From NCBI GenBank assembly GCA_017621885.1, contig JAGASD010000032.1, forward strand, positions 42,528-106,527: a stretch of DNA of 64,000 nt. The letters run 5' to 3'. Every line of letters starts with the position of its first letter. Position 1 is the stretch's first letter. Below are positions 9,019 through 17,280 of the stretch, in pieces. The DNA comes from Clostridia bacterium. GTDB lineage: Bacteria > Bacillota > Clostridia > Oscillospirales > Acutalibacteraceae. The notes below the pieces were generated by a model. It was not told the DNA's origin. It worked only from the letters and a program-made list of their open reading frames with translations, and did no database searches. Both the position numbers and the translations under genes were made by a program.

Positions 9019-10485
9019 TTACGCAAAGGGATTTTCTGTTTTATAGGGGAGTGATTTAGGCTGGTTGTAGCCGATTTTTTCAACTCCGAGATATTTGAAA
9101 ACTTCAAATATAGCCTTGCCGTGGTGGCCGAAAGCAACTGCACCGTGGTGGGGGAAGTTGTCTTCAATAAGCACGTGGCGGTAGAATCTGCCCATTTCGG
9201 GGATTGCAAATACACCGATACCGCCGAATGAACGGGTTGCAACGGGGAGAACTTCACCTTCGGCAACGTAAGCCTTGAGATGGCTGTCGGCAGTTGACTG
9301 AAGTCTGAAGAATGTGATGTCACCGGGAGCAATGTCACCCTCAAGAGTGCCGTTTGTGTATTCTTTCGGGAGTGCCCTTGCCATAATCTTCTGGTATTTC
9401 ATTTCGCAGAAGCTGAGCTTACAGGAGGGGGTGTTACCGCAGTGGAAGCCCATAAAGGTGTCAGTAAAGCTGTAAGGCGTTTTACCGCCGATTTCATTTT
9501 CGTACATATCTCTGGGCACAGAGTTGTTGATGTCAAGGAGTGTAACTGCATCTTCGCTTATACAAGCACCGATGTATTCCGAAAGAACACCGTAAATGTC
9601 AACCTCGCAGGAAACGGGGATACCTCTTGAAGCAAGTCTGCTGTTTACGTAGCAGGGAACAAACTTGAACTCTGTCTGGAACGCGGGCCAGCACTTGCCT
9701 GCAATTGCAACATATTCTCTTGAACCCTTGTGTGCTTCAATCCAGTCAAGGAGTGTAAGCTCATACTGAGCAAGCTTTTCAAGGATTTCGGGCTTTTTAT
9801 TGCCTTCGCCCAGCTCTTTTTCCATATCCTTAACAACCTCGGGGATTCTTTCATCACCTGCGTGAGCATTAAAGGAAGCAAAAAGGTCAAGCTCGCTGTT
9901 TTCTTCAATTTCTACACCTAAATCGTAAAGCCTTTTGATAGGCGCGTTGCAAGCAAGGAAATCCTGGGGACGGGGACCGAATGAAATGATTTTAAGGTTC
10001 TTGAGTGCAAGGATTGTTCTCGCAATGGGAAGGAAATCCTTAATCATTTTTGCGCAATCAACAGCGTCACCAACGGGATATTCGGGTATGTATGCTTTGA
10101 TTTCTCTTAATTTAAGGTTGTAGCTTAAATTAAGAACACCGCAATAAGCATCGCCTCTGCCGTCAAGAAGGTCGTTCTGACTTTCTTCAGCAGCGGCACA
10201 GTACATTACAGGGCCGTCAAAAAGCTTTGCAAGGAGTGTTTCGGAGCTTTCGGGACCGAAGTTGCCAAGGTAAATAACAAGGGCGTTACAGCCGGCGGCC
10301 TTCACGTCCTCAAGGGCTTTAAGCATATCTTTTTCGTTTTCAATACAAACGGGACATTCATAAATTTCACCCGTTTTGGAATATTCTTTAACAATCGCAC
10401 TTCTTCTGCCCTCTGAAAGTGTCATGGGGAAGCAGTCGCGTGAAACGGCAACAATGCCGAGCTTAACTGTGGGTATGTTTTTCAT
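9019..10485 (-). CDS. L-fucose/L-arabinose isomerase family protein
   Basis: A 488-residue cytoplasmic sugar isomerase of the FucI/AraA fold family, expected to interconvert an aldose such as L-fucose with its ketose. Visible family features are the N-terminal Rossmann-like domain (VKLGIVAVSRDCFP; NALVIYLGNFGPE), an acidic segment with CEVDIYGVLSEYI containing likely metal-binding Glu/Asp, and a C-terminal fucose isomerase-type domain with several His (FPHHGAVAFGHHG). AAGAAGG precedes the ATG. The GH29 fucosidase 2 kb away supports a fucose role, but there is no fucK or fucA here and this subfamily is distant from E. coli FucI, so the exact sugar is uncertain. Confidence 0.8.
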   Translation of the reverse strand: MKNIPTVKLGIVAVSRDCFPMTLSEGRRSAIVKEYSKTGEIYECPVCIENEKDMLKALEDVKAAGCNALVIYLGNFGPESSETLLAKLFDGPVMYCAAAEESQNDLLDGRGDAYCGVLNLSYNLKLREIKAYIPEYPVGDAVDCAKMIKDFLPIARTILALKNLKIISFGPRPQDFLACNAPIKRLYDLGVEIEENSELDLFASFNAHAGDERIPEVVKDMEKELGEGNKKPEILEKLAQYELTLLDWIEAHKGSREYVAIAGKCWPAFQTEFKFVPCYVNSRLASRGIPVSCEVDIYGVLSEYIGACISEDAVTLLDINNSVPRDMYENEIGGKTPYSFTDTFMGFHCGNTPSCKLSFCEMKYQKIMARALPKEYTNGTLEGDIAPGDITFFRLQSTADSHLKAYVAEGEVLPVATRSFGGIGVFAIPEMGRFYRHVLIEDNFPHHGAVAFGHHGKAIFEVFKYLGVEKIGYNQPKSLPYKTENPFA

Positions 10486-10518
10486 AGCAATACCTTCTTT
10501 TCTTGTAATAATACCTAT

Positions 10519-10547
10519 ATTTTACTTTGAACTTTTGGTTCTGTCAA
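10519..10547 (-). promoter_or_regulatory. Promoter of the fucose isomerase gene
   Basis: Minus-strand -35 TTGACA (10542-10547), 17-nt spacer, -10 TAAAAT (10519-10524), about 35 nt before the start codon. It is arranged back to back with the T-box promoter that begins 33 nt away. Confidence 0.75.
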
Positions 10548-10579
10548 TATTTAACGGATGTATTTTCACAAGTTAATTG

Positions 10580-10608
10580 TTGACAGATGAATTTACTGGT
10601 GATATAAT
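10580..10608 (+). promoter_or_regulatory. Full-consensus promoter of the trpB T-box transcript
   Basis: TTGACA (10580-10585), exactly 17 nt, TATAAT (10603-10608): a perfect sigma-A promoter. Start near 10615 places the whole T-box in the leader. Confidence 0.9.
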
Positions 10609-10615
10609 AACTGCA

Positions 10616-10900
10616 ATTAAATATTAAACCGTTGAGGCGGAGGTAACGGCGAAAATGCCTTCACAGAGAGCCCGTGTAGCTGGAATCGGGCAAGAAACAA
10701 ATCGTCAAATGGGCCGCTGAGGGTGCAGTCAAATGGCAGTTTTGCCAAAGTATTCTGCAACGTTCGGCATACGTTAGTTGTCAGGGGTATGTTTGTACCT
10801 CGTAAGAGTGCGAACTTTCGCAAATCAGGGTGGCACCGCGGATAATGTTTATTCGTCCTTGACAGATAATAAATTTCTGTCAAGGACTTTTTATTTTTTC
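10616..10900 (+). promoter_or_regulatory. T-box riboswitch, predicted tryptophan-specific
   Basis: The leader holds the T-box consensus AGGGTGGCACCGCGG at 10827-10841, an AGAGAG/AGCUGGAA Stem I region near 10665-10685, and a terminator with a 12-bp stem (10855-10866 with 10876-10887) and U-run. The bulge UGGC predicts a tRNA ending GCCA, that is discriminator G, as in tRNA-Trp. The probable specifier is UGG at 10710-10712, directly before CCGC (10714-10717), which pairs with GCGG (10637-10640) to close Stem I; a second UGG at 10734-10736 is less well placed. The specificity agrees with trpB downstream. Uncharged tRNA-Trp would favour the antiterminator and switch trpB on. Confidence 0.9.
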
Positions 10901-10994
10901 GGAGGCGGTTTGAATGCTTTTAACAAAACGATGGCGAAGCTTGTTTTAAGTTGTTTATTATTAAATTGAATTATTGTTTTTGGAGGATATAAAA

Positions 10995-12215
10995 ATGATA
11001 CATAACGGTATTGATTTTGACACATATTTTAACAATTACCCCGATAAAGAGGGCTATTTCGGTAAATACGGCGGAGTTTTTATTGATGATAAGCTCAAGG
11101 CTGCAATGGCGGAAATTACAGAGGCTTATTACTCAATCTGCCAGTCAAGAAAATTTATTGCAGAGCTTCGCAGAATAAGAAAAGAGTTTCAGGGCAGACC
11201 CACTCCCGTCACTCACCTTGAAAGGCTTTCTGATGCTTTGGGCGGTAAGGTTCAGCTTTATGCAAAGCGAGAGGATTTGAACCATTCAGGCGCTCACAAG
11301 CTCAATCATTGTATGGGTGAGGCTCTTCTTGCGAAATATATGGGCAAGAAAAAGGTTATTGCCGAAACAGGCGCAGGTCAGCACGGTGTAGCTCTTGCAA
11401 CAGCTGCTGCATATTTCGGCCTTGAATGTGATATTTATATGGGCTCTGTTGATATTAAAAAACAGGCTCCCAACGTGGCAAGAATGAAAATTCTCGGTGC
11501 TAATGTGGTTGAGGTTACCCACGGTCTTCAGACCCTTAAAGAGGCTGTTGATGCGGCTTTTGATGCATACAGCAAAGAGTATAACGACAGTATTTACTGT
11601 ATCGGTTCAGTTTTAGGCCCCCATCCCTTCCCTATGATGGTGCGTGATTTCCAGAGCGTTGTTGGTATTGAGGCGAGAGATCAGTTTATTGGAATGACAG
11701 GTCACCTTCCCTCATCAATTGTTGCTTGTGTTGGCGGCGGCTCAAATGCTGCAGGTCTTTTTGCAGGCTTCCTTAATGACCCTGTTGATATTTACGGTGT
11801 TGAGCCTTTAGGCAGAGGTCCCAAGCTCGGTGACCACGCTGCAAGCCTTAAATATGGTACAGAGGGCATTATGCACGGCTTCAACAGTATTATGCTAAAA
11901 GATGAAAACGGTGAGCCTGCACCCGTTTATTCTGTTGCAAGCGGTCTTGATTATCCCTCTTCCGGCCCTGAACACGCATTCTTGCAGGAAATCGGCAGAG
12001 TTAAATATGATGTTGTTGACGATGAAGAAACAATTGATGCATTCTTCAAGCTTTCCCGTCTTGAGGGTATCATCCCTGCAATTGAAAGCTCACACGCAGT
12101 AGCTTTCGGTATGAAGCTTGCAAAAACTATGGATCACGGCTCAATCCTCATTAACCTTTCAGGTCGCGGTGATAAGGATATGGATTACATTATAGAGAAT
12201 TATGGTATAAGATAA
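10995..12215 (+). CDS. trpB: Tryptophan synthase beta chain
   Basis: PLP enzyme that joins indole and L-serine to make tryptophan; 406 residues. Start at ATG 10995, preceded by GGAGG at 10982. The PLP lysine is Lys102 in NHSGAHKLN, the catalytic Glu is Glu124 in [10 protein letters not shown], and the phosphate loop is GGGSNA. The sequence is a standard TrpB1 type ([19 protein letters not shown]). No trpA or any other trp gene is beside it: the next gene is convergent. With a Trp T-box in front, this looks like a stand-alone indole-salvage or last-step gene rather than part of a trp operon. Between T-box and start lie two very short reading frames, one with a Trp codon. Confidence 0.95.
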   Translation: MIHNGIDFDTYFNNYPDKEGYFGKYGGVFIDDKLKAAMAEITEAYYSICQSRKFIAELRRIRKEFQGRPTPVTHLERLSDALGGKVQLYAKREDLNHSGAHKLNHCMGEALLAKYMGKKKVIAETGAGQHGVALATAAAYFGLECDIYMGSVDIKKQAPNVARMKILGANVVEVTHGLQTLKEAVDAAFDAYSKEYNDSIYCIGSVLGPHPFPMMVRDFQSVVGIEARDQFIGMTGHLPSSIVACVGGGSNAAGLFAGFLNDPVDIYGVEPLGRGPKLGDHAASLKYGTEGIMHGFNSIMLKDENGEPAPVYSVASGLDYPSSGPEHAFLQEIGRVKYDVVDDEETIDAFFKLSRLEGIIPAIESSHAVAFGMKLAKTMDHGSILINLSGRGDKDMDYIIENYGIR

Positions 12216-12217
12216 AT

Positions 12218-12322
12218 TAAAATCGCTGAGTTTTGCGCATAAGTCATTTTCCGCCCCTCGGAGTATCCATATACACCGTCGGTTCGAGAAAAAGCCTTCT
12301 GCATCAAAACTCAGCGATTTTA
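12218..12322. repeat. Long palindromic element with 18-bp arms
   Basis: TAAAATCGCTGAGTTTTG (12218-12235) and its exact complement (12305-12322) enclose 69 nt. Both outer edges are T-rich on the outgoing strand, so the element may terminate both trpB and the convergent fucosidase gene. The 69-nt interior with its own small hairpin (GTAT-CCAT-ATAC) is far larger than a terminator loop; a dispersed repeat or small RNA gene is possible. Confidence 0.75.
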
Positions 12323-12345
12323 TTTTTATCTTATTTTTAGTTATT

Positions 12346-13686
12346 TTAATAAACTTTAATCCACTCAATTTCGGGTACATCGCGGGATGCCATAATTCGC
12401 ACCTTGATTTCGTCGGTTTCAGTAGGGTTGATTTTGACAATCTTTCTGCTGCCGACTGTTGTGCCTTGTTCAGCTTTATCCCAATAGCCCTCTTTGTTTT
12501 TTGTGAATATCTGGAAGTTAGAAATGCGTTGACCTTCACTGATTTTTTCAGCAAGCTCAATGTATTTCACTTTTTTTATACTATTTAAATTCACAATGTA
12601 TTCGGGCTGTGTTACGCCGAAACCGGGTAATATTTCAATTTTACTGTTTTCGGCCAAATTTGTACCAAACTCTTTTTCCAGCATTTTACCAAGCTCGTTA
12701 AGTCTTTTAACATCCTCATCGTTAAACCTGCCGTTGGACATAGGGGGAATGTTAAGGTTAAAGGTTGTGTTGTTACCGACAGAGTTTAAGTATGTATTAA
12801 AAAGCCTTTCGAGGGAATGGGGCTTTTCGTTTTCGTGATAAAACCAGCCCGGACGGATTGACATATCCGTTTCAGCAGGGGTAAAAACAAGACCCTTTGA
12901 ATAAATAATCGTTTCAAGTGAGCCTATGGCAACATCGCTGTTGTAACTGAAGCTGATATCACCCTCAATTAGCGCACCGCTTGTTTGCGGCTTATTCATA
13001 GGGCAAAGCTCAACGGGGACAACCGCCCATTGTGCAAAGGGGGCAGAGCCTGCCTCGTTACCGCACCAACGAAGCGTGCCCGTATCGTGGAAAATTGTTG
13101 CATCAGGCTGATATTTTTCGACCAATTCAATATATCCGTCAAAATCATAAACCTGCTTTTTTCCGTTGGGACCTTCGCCGCAAGCACCGTCAAACCACAC
13201 GTGGAAAATTTGACCATAGTTTGTTAAAAGCTCTGTTAACTGATTTTTATAATATGTGTTGTATTCGTCTGTGCCGTAAAGCTCGGAATTTCTGTCCCAG
13301 GGGGAAAGATAAAACCCGAATTTCAGACCGTGTTTTTTGCAGGCTTCTGCGGCTTCGCGTACAATATCACCTTTTCCGTCTTTGTAGGGGCTGTTCTTCA
13401 TACTGTGCTCTGTGTACTTTGTCTGCCACAAGCAAAAACCGTCGTGGTGCTTTGCTGTAAGGACCATACCCTTCATACCTGCACTTTTAATTGCTTTTGC
13501 CCATTGCTCACAGTCAAGCTCTGTGGGGTTGAAAATTGCAGGGTCTTCTGTGCCGTCGCCCCATTCAAGGTTTGTGAATGTATTGGGGCTGAAATGTACG
13601 AATGCATAAAACGGTGTTTCTCTGAGCATTCTCAATTGATTTTGAGAGGGCTTTACGCGAGCAGCATTTTTAAGAAAGCTTTTCAT
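12346..13686 (-). CDS. Alpha-L-fucosidase, GH29
   Basis: A 446-residue glycosidase releasing L-fucose from fucosylated glycans with retention of configuration. It has the N-terminal signature FVHFSPNTFTNLEWG, HHDGF at 80-84 and the nucleophile Asp166 in HVWFDGACG; the C-terminal part is a small beta-rich domain. No signal peptide is seen, so it should act in the cytoplasm on imported oligosaccharides. AAGGAG lies upstream of the start, which overlaps the end of the upstream membrane protein gene by 17 nt, so the two are translationally coupled. The acid/base Glu is not conserved in position in this subfamily and cannot be assigned by eye. Confidence 0.92.
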   Translation of the reverse strand: MKSFLKNAARVKPSQNQLRMLRETPFYAFVHFSPNTFTNLEWGDGTEDPAIFNPTELDCEQWAKAIKSAGMKGMVLTAKHHDGFCLWQTKYTEHSMKNSPYKDGKGDIVREAAEACKKHGLKFGFYLSPWDRNSELYGTDEYNTYYKNQLTELLTNYGQIFHVWFDGACGEGPNGKKQVYDFDGYIELVEKYQPDATIFHDTGTLRWCGNEAGSAPFAQWAVVPVELCPMNKPQTSGALIEGDISFSYNSDVAIGSLETIIYSKGLVFTPAETDMSIRPGWFYHENEKPHSLERLFNTYLNSVGNNTTFNLNIPPMSNGRFNDEDVKRLNELGKMLEKEFGTNLAENSKIEILPGFGVTQPEYIVNLNSIKKVKYIELAEKISEGQRISNFQIFTKNKEGYWDKAEQGTTVGSRKIVKINPTETDEIKVRIMASRDVPEIEWIKVY

Positions 13687-15046
13687 TTTCTTTTTTTCTC
13701 CTTGCCCTGAGAGTTAATATATCAATGTATAACCAAATGTTGATAATAATTGCCGAAATAACGACCATAAGATGCTGGAATGCATAATTTCCCCACAAAT
13801 GAGTGCAGTCACTTGAGCCTACTGCGAGATAAACTGCGATAATATATGTAACAAAGAAAATAAGTATCAAACGAGAATGAATATACATAGGTTTTTTGCT
13901 CGAGTTTATACCGTAACGCTTTACGAGTATGATAATAAAAACGAGTGCAAACAGAACGCTTAAAATTACCGCAGGAACAGTGACGTCGGTATCTTCAAAT
14001 CTTACAAGTACGGGGCGCACAATATTTACGCCGATCATAAACAGGGTTGAAAGAACAAACGTGAGAATTGCTCGAGGTTTTTCTTTTACGTTACTGAAAG
14101 CAAGCTCTTCTACATTCTTTTCGGGCTTTAAATAAACAATGAAGGCGGTTAAGATTGCGCCTGCTGCAAAGCCGGTAAAGTATTCCCAGCAACCCCAAGA
14201 AGAGAAAAATTCGGGAAGATATGAGTTATTTAACATATGATAACCGCCGTGACCGAAATAGAAGAAAAGGTCGCTTACAGTTATGGCATAAGCAAATGCA
14301 CCGCAGGTAACAGCACCCGTTTTTGCGGCAACCTTATCTTTTATAACAAACCTTGTTGTTATGATTGAAGCAATTGCCGAAATCGCAGATGAAATTGTTT
14401 CAATTGATTGATAATAATTGCGGCCGCCTACAAGCTTTTTTGCATAGCCTAAATCTTTGAAATTTTTGAGGTATGCGGAGTAGGGAGTAAGGTCGCTGCC
14501 TTCAATTTCAAGACCTTTTTGAAATAAATCCACCGCTTCCGGTTGAACGAGCTTGAGAATAAACGGTGAAATAAAAAGATTTACTATTAAATCTGTAATG
14601 CAGAATACGGCGATAAGAATGACGAAGTCTTTTATTCTCCATTGCTTTTCGCTGAAGCCTCTTCCGAGCATTATACCGAATATTGCCGCAAGACCAAAGC
14701 CGAGACAGACCATTAAGAAAACAGCGGCAGGAATTGATGTAAAAACAGTAACAGGGTAATCTTCGTCCGCAACGTGAAGTACACCTGTAATCTGATTTAA
14801 TAGTGTGCCCCAACCGGGAGTTGTTATCATAAAAGAAAGAGCGGTAAGGCCTATCCAGCCTAAATCCAGCTTTTTACGGCTTCCCTTAATGAAAACAACG
14901 AACATTGTGTAAATAAAGCCTGCGTTCAGAAGCCCCCATGATGAACCCCATCCGTGTTCACCGCGTACGCGCCAGAGAAACCCCATTAAAAGCGCGCCCA
15001 TAATAATATATAATATTTGTTTAAATGTGCTTTTACTATTATTCAA
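13670..15046 (-). CDS. Unknown multi-pass membrane protein, possible transporter
   Basis: A 458-residue protein with about 12 hydrophobic helices. I do not recognise a transporter family. The N-terminus contains a striking polar motif between helices, FLWRVRGEHGWGSSWGLL, and later GWGTLLNQITG and FYFGHGGYHML. The gene is first in an operon with the GH29 fucosidase and overlaps it by 17 nt. Because the fucosidase lacks a signal peptide, an importer of fucosylated oligosaccharide would make sense here, but this is inference from context alone. Other possibilities are an acyltransferase-like or sensor membrane protein. The TTG/ATG-proximal region has AAGAAGGTG as ribosome site. Confidence 0.7.
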   Translation of the reverse strand: MNNSKSTFKQILYIIMGALLMGFLWRVRGEHGWGSSWGLLNAGFIYTMFVVFIKGSRKKLDLGWIGLTALSFMITTPGWGTLLNQITGVLHVADEDYPVTVFTSIPAAVFLMVCLGFGLAAIFGIMLGRGFSEKQWRIKDFVILIAVFCITDLIVNLFISPFILKLVQPEAVDLFQKGLEIEGSDLTPYSAYLKNFKDLGYAKKLVGGRNYYQSIETISSAISAIASIITTRFVIKDKVAAKTGAVTCGAFAYAITVSDLFFYFGHGGYHMLNNSYLPEFFSSWGCWEYFTGFAAGAILTAFIVYLKPEKNVEELAFSNVKEKPRAILTFVLSTLFMIGVNIVRPVLVRFEDTDVTVPAVILSVLFALVFIIILVKRYGINSSKKPMYIHSRLILIFFVTYIIAVYLAVGSSDCTHLWGNYAFQHLMVVISAIIINIWLYIDILTLRARRKKENEKLS

Positions 15047-15079
15047 AAAAACACCTTCTTATCAGCATTTGTTATCTTC

Positions 15080-15107
15080 ATTATAATACTTTAGTTTGAT
15101 AATTCAA
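15080..15107 (-). promoter_or_regulatory. Promoter of the membrane protein-fucosidase operon
   Basis: Minus-strand TTGAAT (15102-15107), 16-nt spacer, TATAAT (15080-15085), about 35 nt before the membrane protein start. It is back to back with the phosphoesterase promoter. Confidence 0.65.
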
Positions 15108-15124
15108 TAAAAAAGACTTATTTG

Positions 15125-15153
15125 TTGAAAGTTTATGCGAATTATGGTAAAAT
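15125..15153 (+). promoter_or_regulatory. Extended -10 promoter of the exported phosphoesterase
   Basis: TTGAAA (15125-15130), 17 nt, TAAAAT (15148-15153) preceded by TGG, an extended -10. The spacer resembles that of the promoter at 61651-61679. Transcription from about 15160 rules out the upstream ATG codons at 15135 and 15144. Confidence 0.7.
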
Positions 15154-15188
15154 TTACCCGTGAATTCTACAAAAAGGATGTGGATTGT

Positions 15189-16475
15189 TTGAAAAAATCA
15201 GGTAAATTCAAAAAATTTATATGCTTTACTATTGCCGCTGTTTGCGGTGTAACATTTGTTACAGCAACGGCAAACTCCCGGGTTGCTAAAACTGAAAAGG
15301 AAAAGGCAAAGTCGTACAGCGAGGTTGAAATCGATAAAAAGCCGGTTCCCGAAAAGGATGAAAATGGTAACTGGGTTTTCACAACAGACAGAGACTTTAA
15401 GGTTGTGCAGCTTACTGACGTTCATATCGGTGCAGGTTATATGTCTTATAAAAAGGACTTAATGGCGTTTAATGCTGTTGCAAGTATGATTACCCGTGAA
15501 AAACCTGATTTGGTTATTGTTACGGGTGATATGTCATATCCCGTACCATTTCAGGCGGGTACATTTAATAACAAAAACTCTACCGTTGCCTTTGCCGAGC
15601 TTATGGAAAGCCTTGGTGTATATTGGACAGTAACTTTAGGTAACCACGATTCGGAAAGCTACAGCTATTACTCCCGTGAGAAGATAGCTGAAATATATAC
15701 TGATGAAAAATATACCCATTGTCTTTTTGAAAAGGGGCCCGAGGCTATTGACGGCTACGGTAACCATACTATTGAGGTGAAAAATTCAAAGGGCATTATT
15801 ACCCGGGCTTTTGTGATGCTGGATTCACATTCATATACCGATGGTGACTATTTCGGACTTTTCTGGAAATACGATAACATTCATCAGAATCAGGTGGATT
15901 GGTACAGGTCCGAAATCAAAAGAATGAACACAGAAAACAGCAAGACTATAAAAGCAATTCAGGGAGATACAAACGGGGGGCTTTTTAAGGAATACGGCAC
16001 AGTAAAAACCCTTGCTTTTTTCCATATCCCGTTGGTGGAAATGCTTGATGGCTGGAATGAATTTCAAAATAATAATTTTAAAGATACAGAGAACTTTAAG
16101 TATATAGGTGGCATAATAGGTGAAACAGGCAAACGCATTTATCCCGGTGTGGGCGAGGATGAGCTTTTTGAAGCAATGCTGGAATTGGGCTCAACAAAGG
16201 CGATGTTCACAGGTCACGATCACTACAATAATGTAACCTTCAGCTATAAGGATATTATTTTCAGCTACGGCTATTCTGTTGATTATCTTGCTTATGTTGG
16301 CGTAAGCAAAGAGGGTTCACAACGAGGCTGTACGGTTATAACAACAAAACCTGATACTACCTTCACAATTGAAAAGTTCAATTACTACAGTGACAGATAT
16401 AATTCAGATGAATTCCCCCGTGAAGAGGTCGTAATGCAATTTGAGGATGTTACATATCAGGTAGCAGAGGAATAA
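15189..16475 (+). CDS. Exported or membrane-anchored calcineurin-like phosphoesterase
   Basis: Binuclear-metal phosphoesterase, 428 residues from a TTG start at 15189, with AAGGATG 8 nt upstream and a mapped-by-eye promoter ruling out earlier starts. The N-terminus (KKSGKFKKFICFTIAAVC) is a signal peptide or anchor. The metallophosphoesterase motifs are complete: LTDVHIG, VTGDMSYP, LGNHDSE, a single His in FFHIPL, and TGHDHYN. The substrate is unknown; relatives act on nucleotides, phosphosugars or wall phosphodiesters. It stands alone between the fucosidase operon (divergent) and a convergent operon that contains a second phosphoesterase. Confidence 0.85.
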   Translation: MKKSGKFKKFICFTIAAVCGVTFVTATANSRVAKTEKEKAKSYSEVEIDKKPVPEKDENGNWVFTTDRDFKVVQLTDVHIGAGYMSYKKDLMAFNAVASMITREKPDLVIVTGDMSYPVPFQAGTFNNKNSTVAFAELMESLGVYWTVTLGNHDSESYSYYSREKIAEIYTDEKYTHCLFEKGPEAIDGYGNHTIEVKNSKGIITRAFVMLDSHSYTDGDYFGLFWKYDNIHQNQVDWYRSEIKRMNTENSKTIKAIQGDTNGGLFKEYGTVKTLAFFHIPLVEMLDGWNEFQNNNFKDTENFKYIGGIIGETGKRIYPGVGEDELFEAMLELGSTKAMFTGHDHYNNVTFSYKDIIFSYGYSVDYLAYVGVSKEGSQRGCTVITTKPDTTFTIEKFNYYSDRYNSDEFPREEVVMQFEDVTYQVAEE

Positions 16476-16523
16476 AATTCAGCACACGGTAAAGCTTCAA
16501 CTTTACTGTGTGCTGAATTCTTA
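16476..16523. terminator. Bidirectional intrinsic terminator
   Basis: Arms AATTCAGCACACGGTAAAG and CTTTACTGTGTGCTGAATT pair with a single G/T interruption over a 6-nt loop. It sits between the convergent phosphoesterase and DUF975 genes and is nearly symmetric. Its T-runs are short. Confidence 0.75.
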
Positions 16524-17279
16524 TCTGAAAACATCAAGCTCCGGTAAGCCTTTTTTTATACCCTCGTTTTTTATATCTGTGAAAAACTCGTCGTGGGTAA
16601 TAAGCTTATATGGCGTTATATAAAAGTGTTTCAGGATACCGAATGTAAGAAATTCAAGGATATCCCAACCGATAAAGGATAGCTCCATTAAAATGAATTT
16701 TATTCGATTGCCTTTCATCATAGCGGAGCTTACCCGGAGCGCTTGCTTAGGGTTTAAATCCGGGCATAGTGCTAACACATAGTGAACAGCCATATAATCA
16801 AAAGTTTTTATTATACCGGGAATTATGAAAAGTAAACTCCGGAGTGCTATTTTTACAACCTTCAACAGTTCAACTGCAATAATGTTTTTAAAAGCCTTGT
16901 TGTCACCGCGAAGTGCAAAGAATATTTCTGAAACAGCGGGATTGCTTGTTTGCGCTTTTATAAAATACCTTGTTCCGCCTACCTTGAAAACAGAAAGCAC
17001 AAATATCTCGAACAAGAAAACAATAACAGAAAAAATAATTTCGTTTTTATTCGGGAAATGATGTTCGAAAATCAAGGTGTGAAGAGTTTGCAATTCAACT
17101 GCCTTAATGGTTTCCCGGTCGAAAGTGCGTAATTTTAAAAGAGGAAATATGGCTTCACCGCTGAATATTGAAAAAAGATGTTGATATCAAAGGTGATTAT
17201 GAAAGCCACAAGCACCTTTGACCAATAATGCTTTTTTATGGAGCGCCGAGCCTCTTTTTTTAACTTTTTTTATTCTCAT
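16521..17279 (-). pseudogene. DUF975 membrane protein gene with two compensating frameshifts
   Basis: The open C-terminal part (from about 17200 down to 16521) encodes a DUF975-type membrane protein: several hydrophobic helices, LLFIIPGIIKTFDYM and ALRVSSAMMKGNR. The expected N-terminus is present upstream but split between frames. From ATG 17279 the frame reads MRIKKVKK, then KEARRSIKKHYWSKVLVAF continues in another frame after a run of seven A (coding strand; plus 17255-17261), and the original frame resumes at FSIFSGEAIFPLLKLRT after a run of six T (plus 17171-17176). Removing one A and adding one T would restore one protein of about 250 residues, the usual family length. The ATG lies one base after the stop of the alpha-galactosidase gene, so it ends that operon. 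Real decay, slippage or a sequencing error are all possible. Confidence 0.75.
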
Positions 17280-17280
17280 T

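Noticed and set aside
12159-12560. A 133-codon minus-strand frame across the trpB/fucosidase gap
   Set aside because: It runs through the end of the fucosidase gene in another frame and through the palindromic element, has no ribosome site and no recognisable domain; the element, not a protein, explains it.
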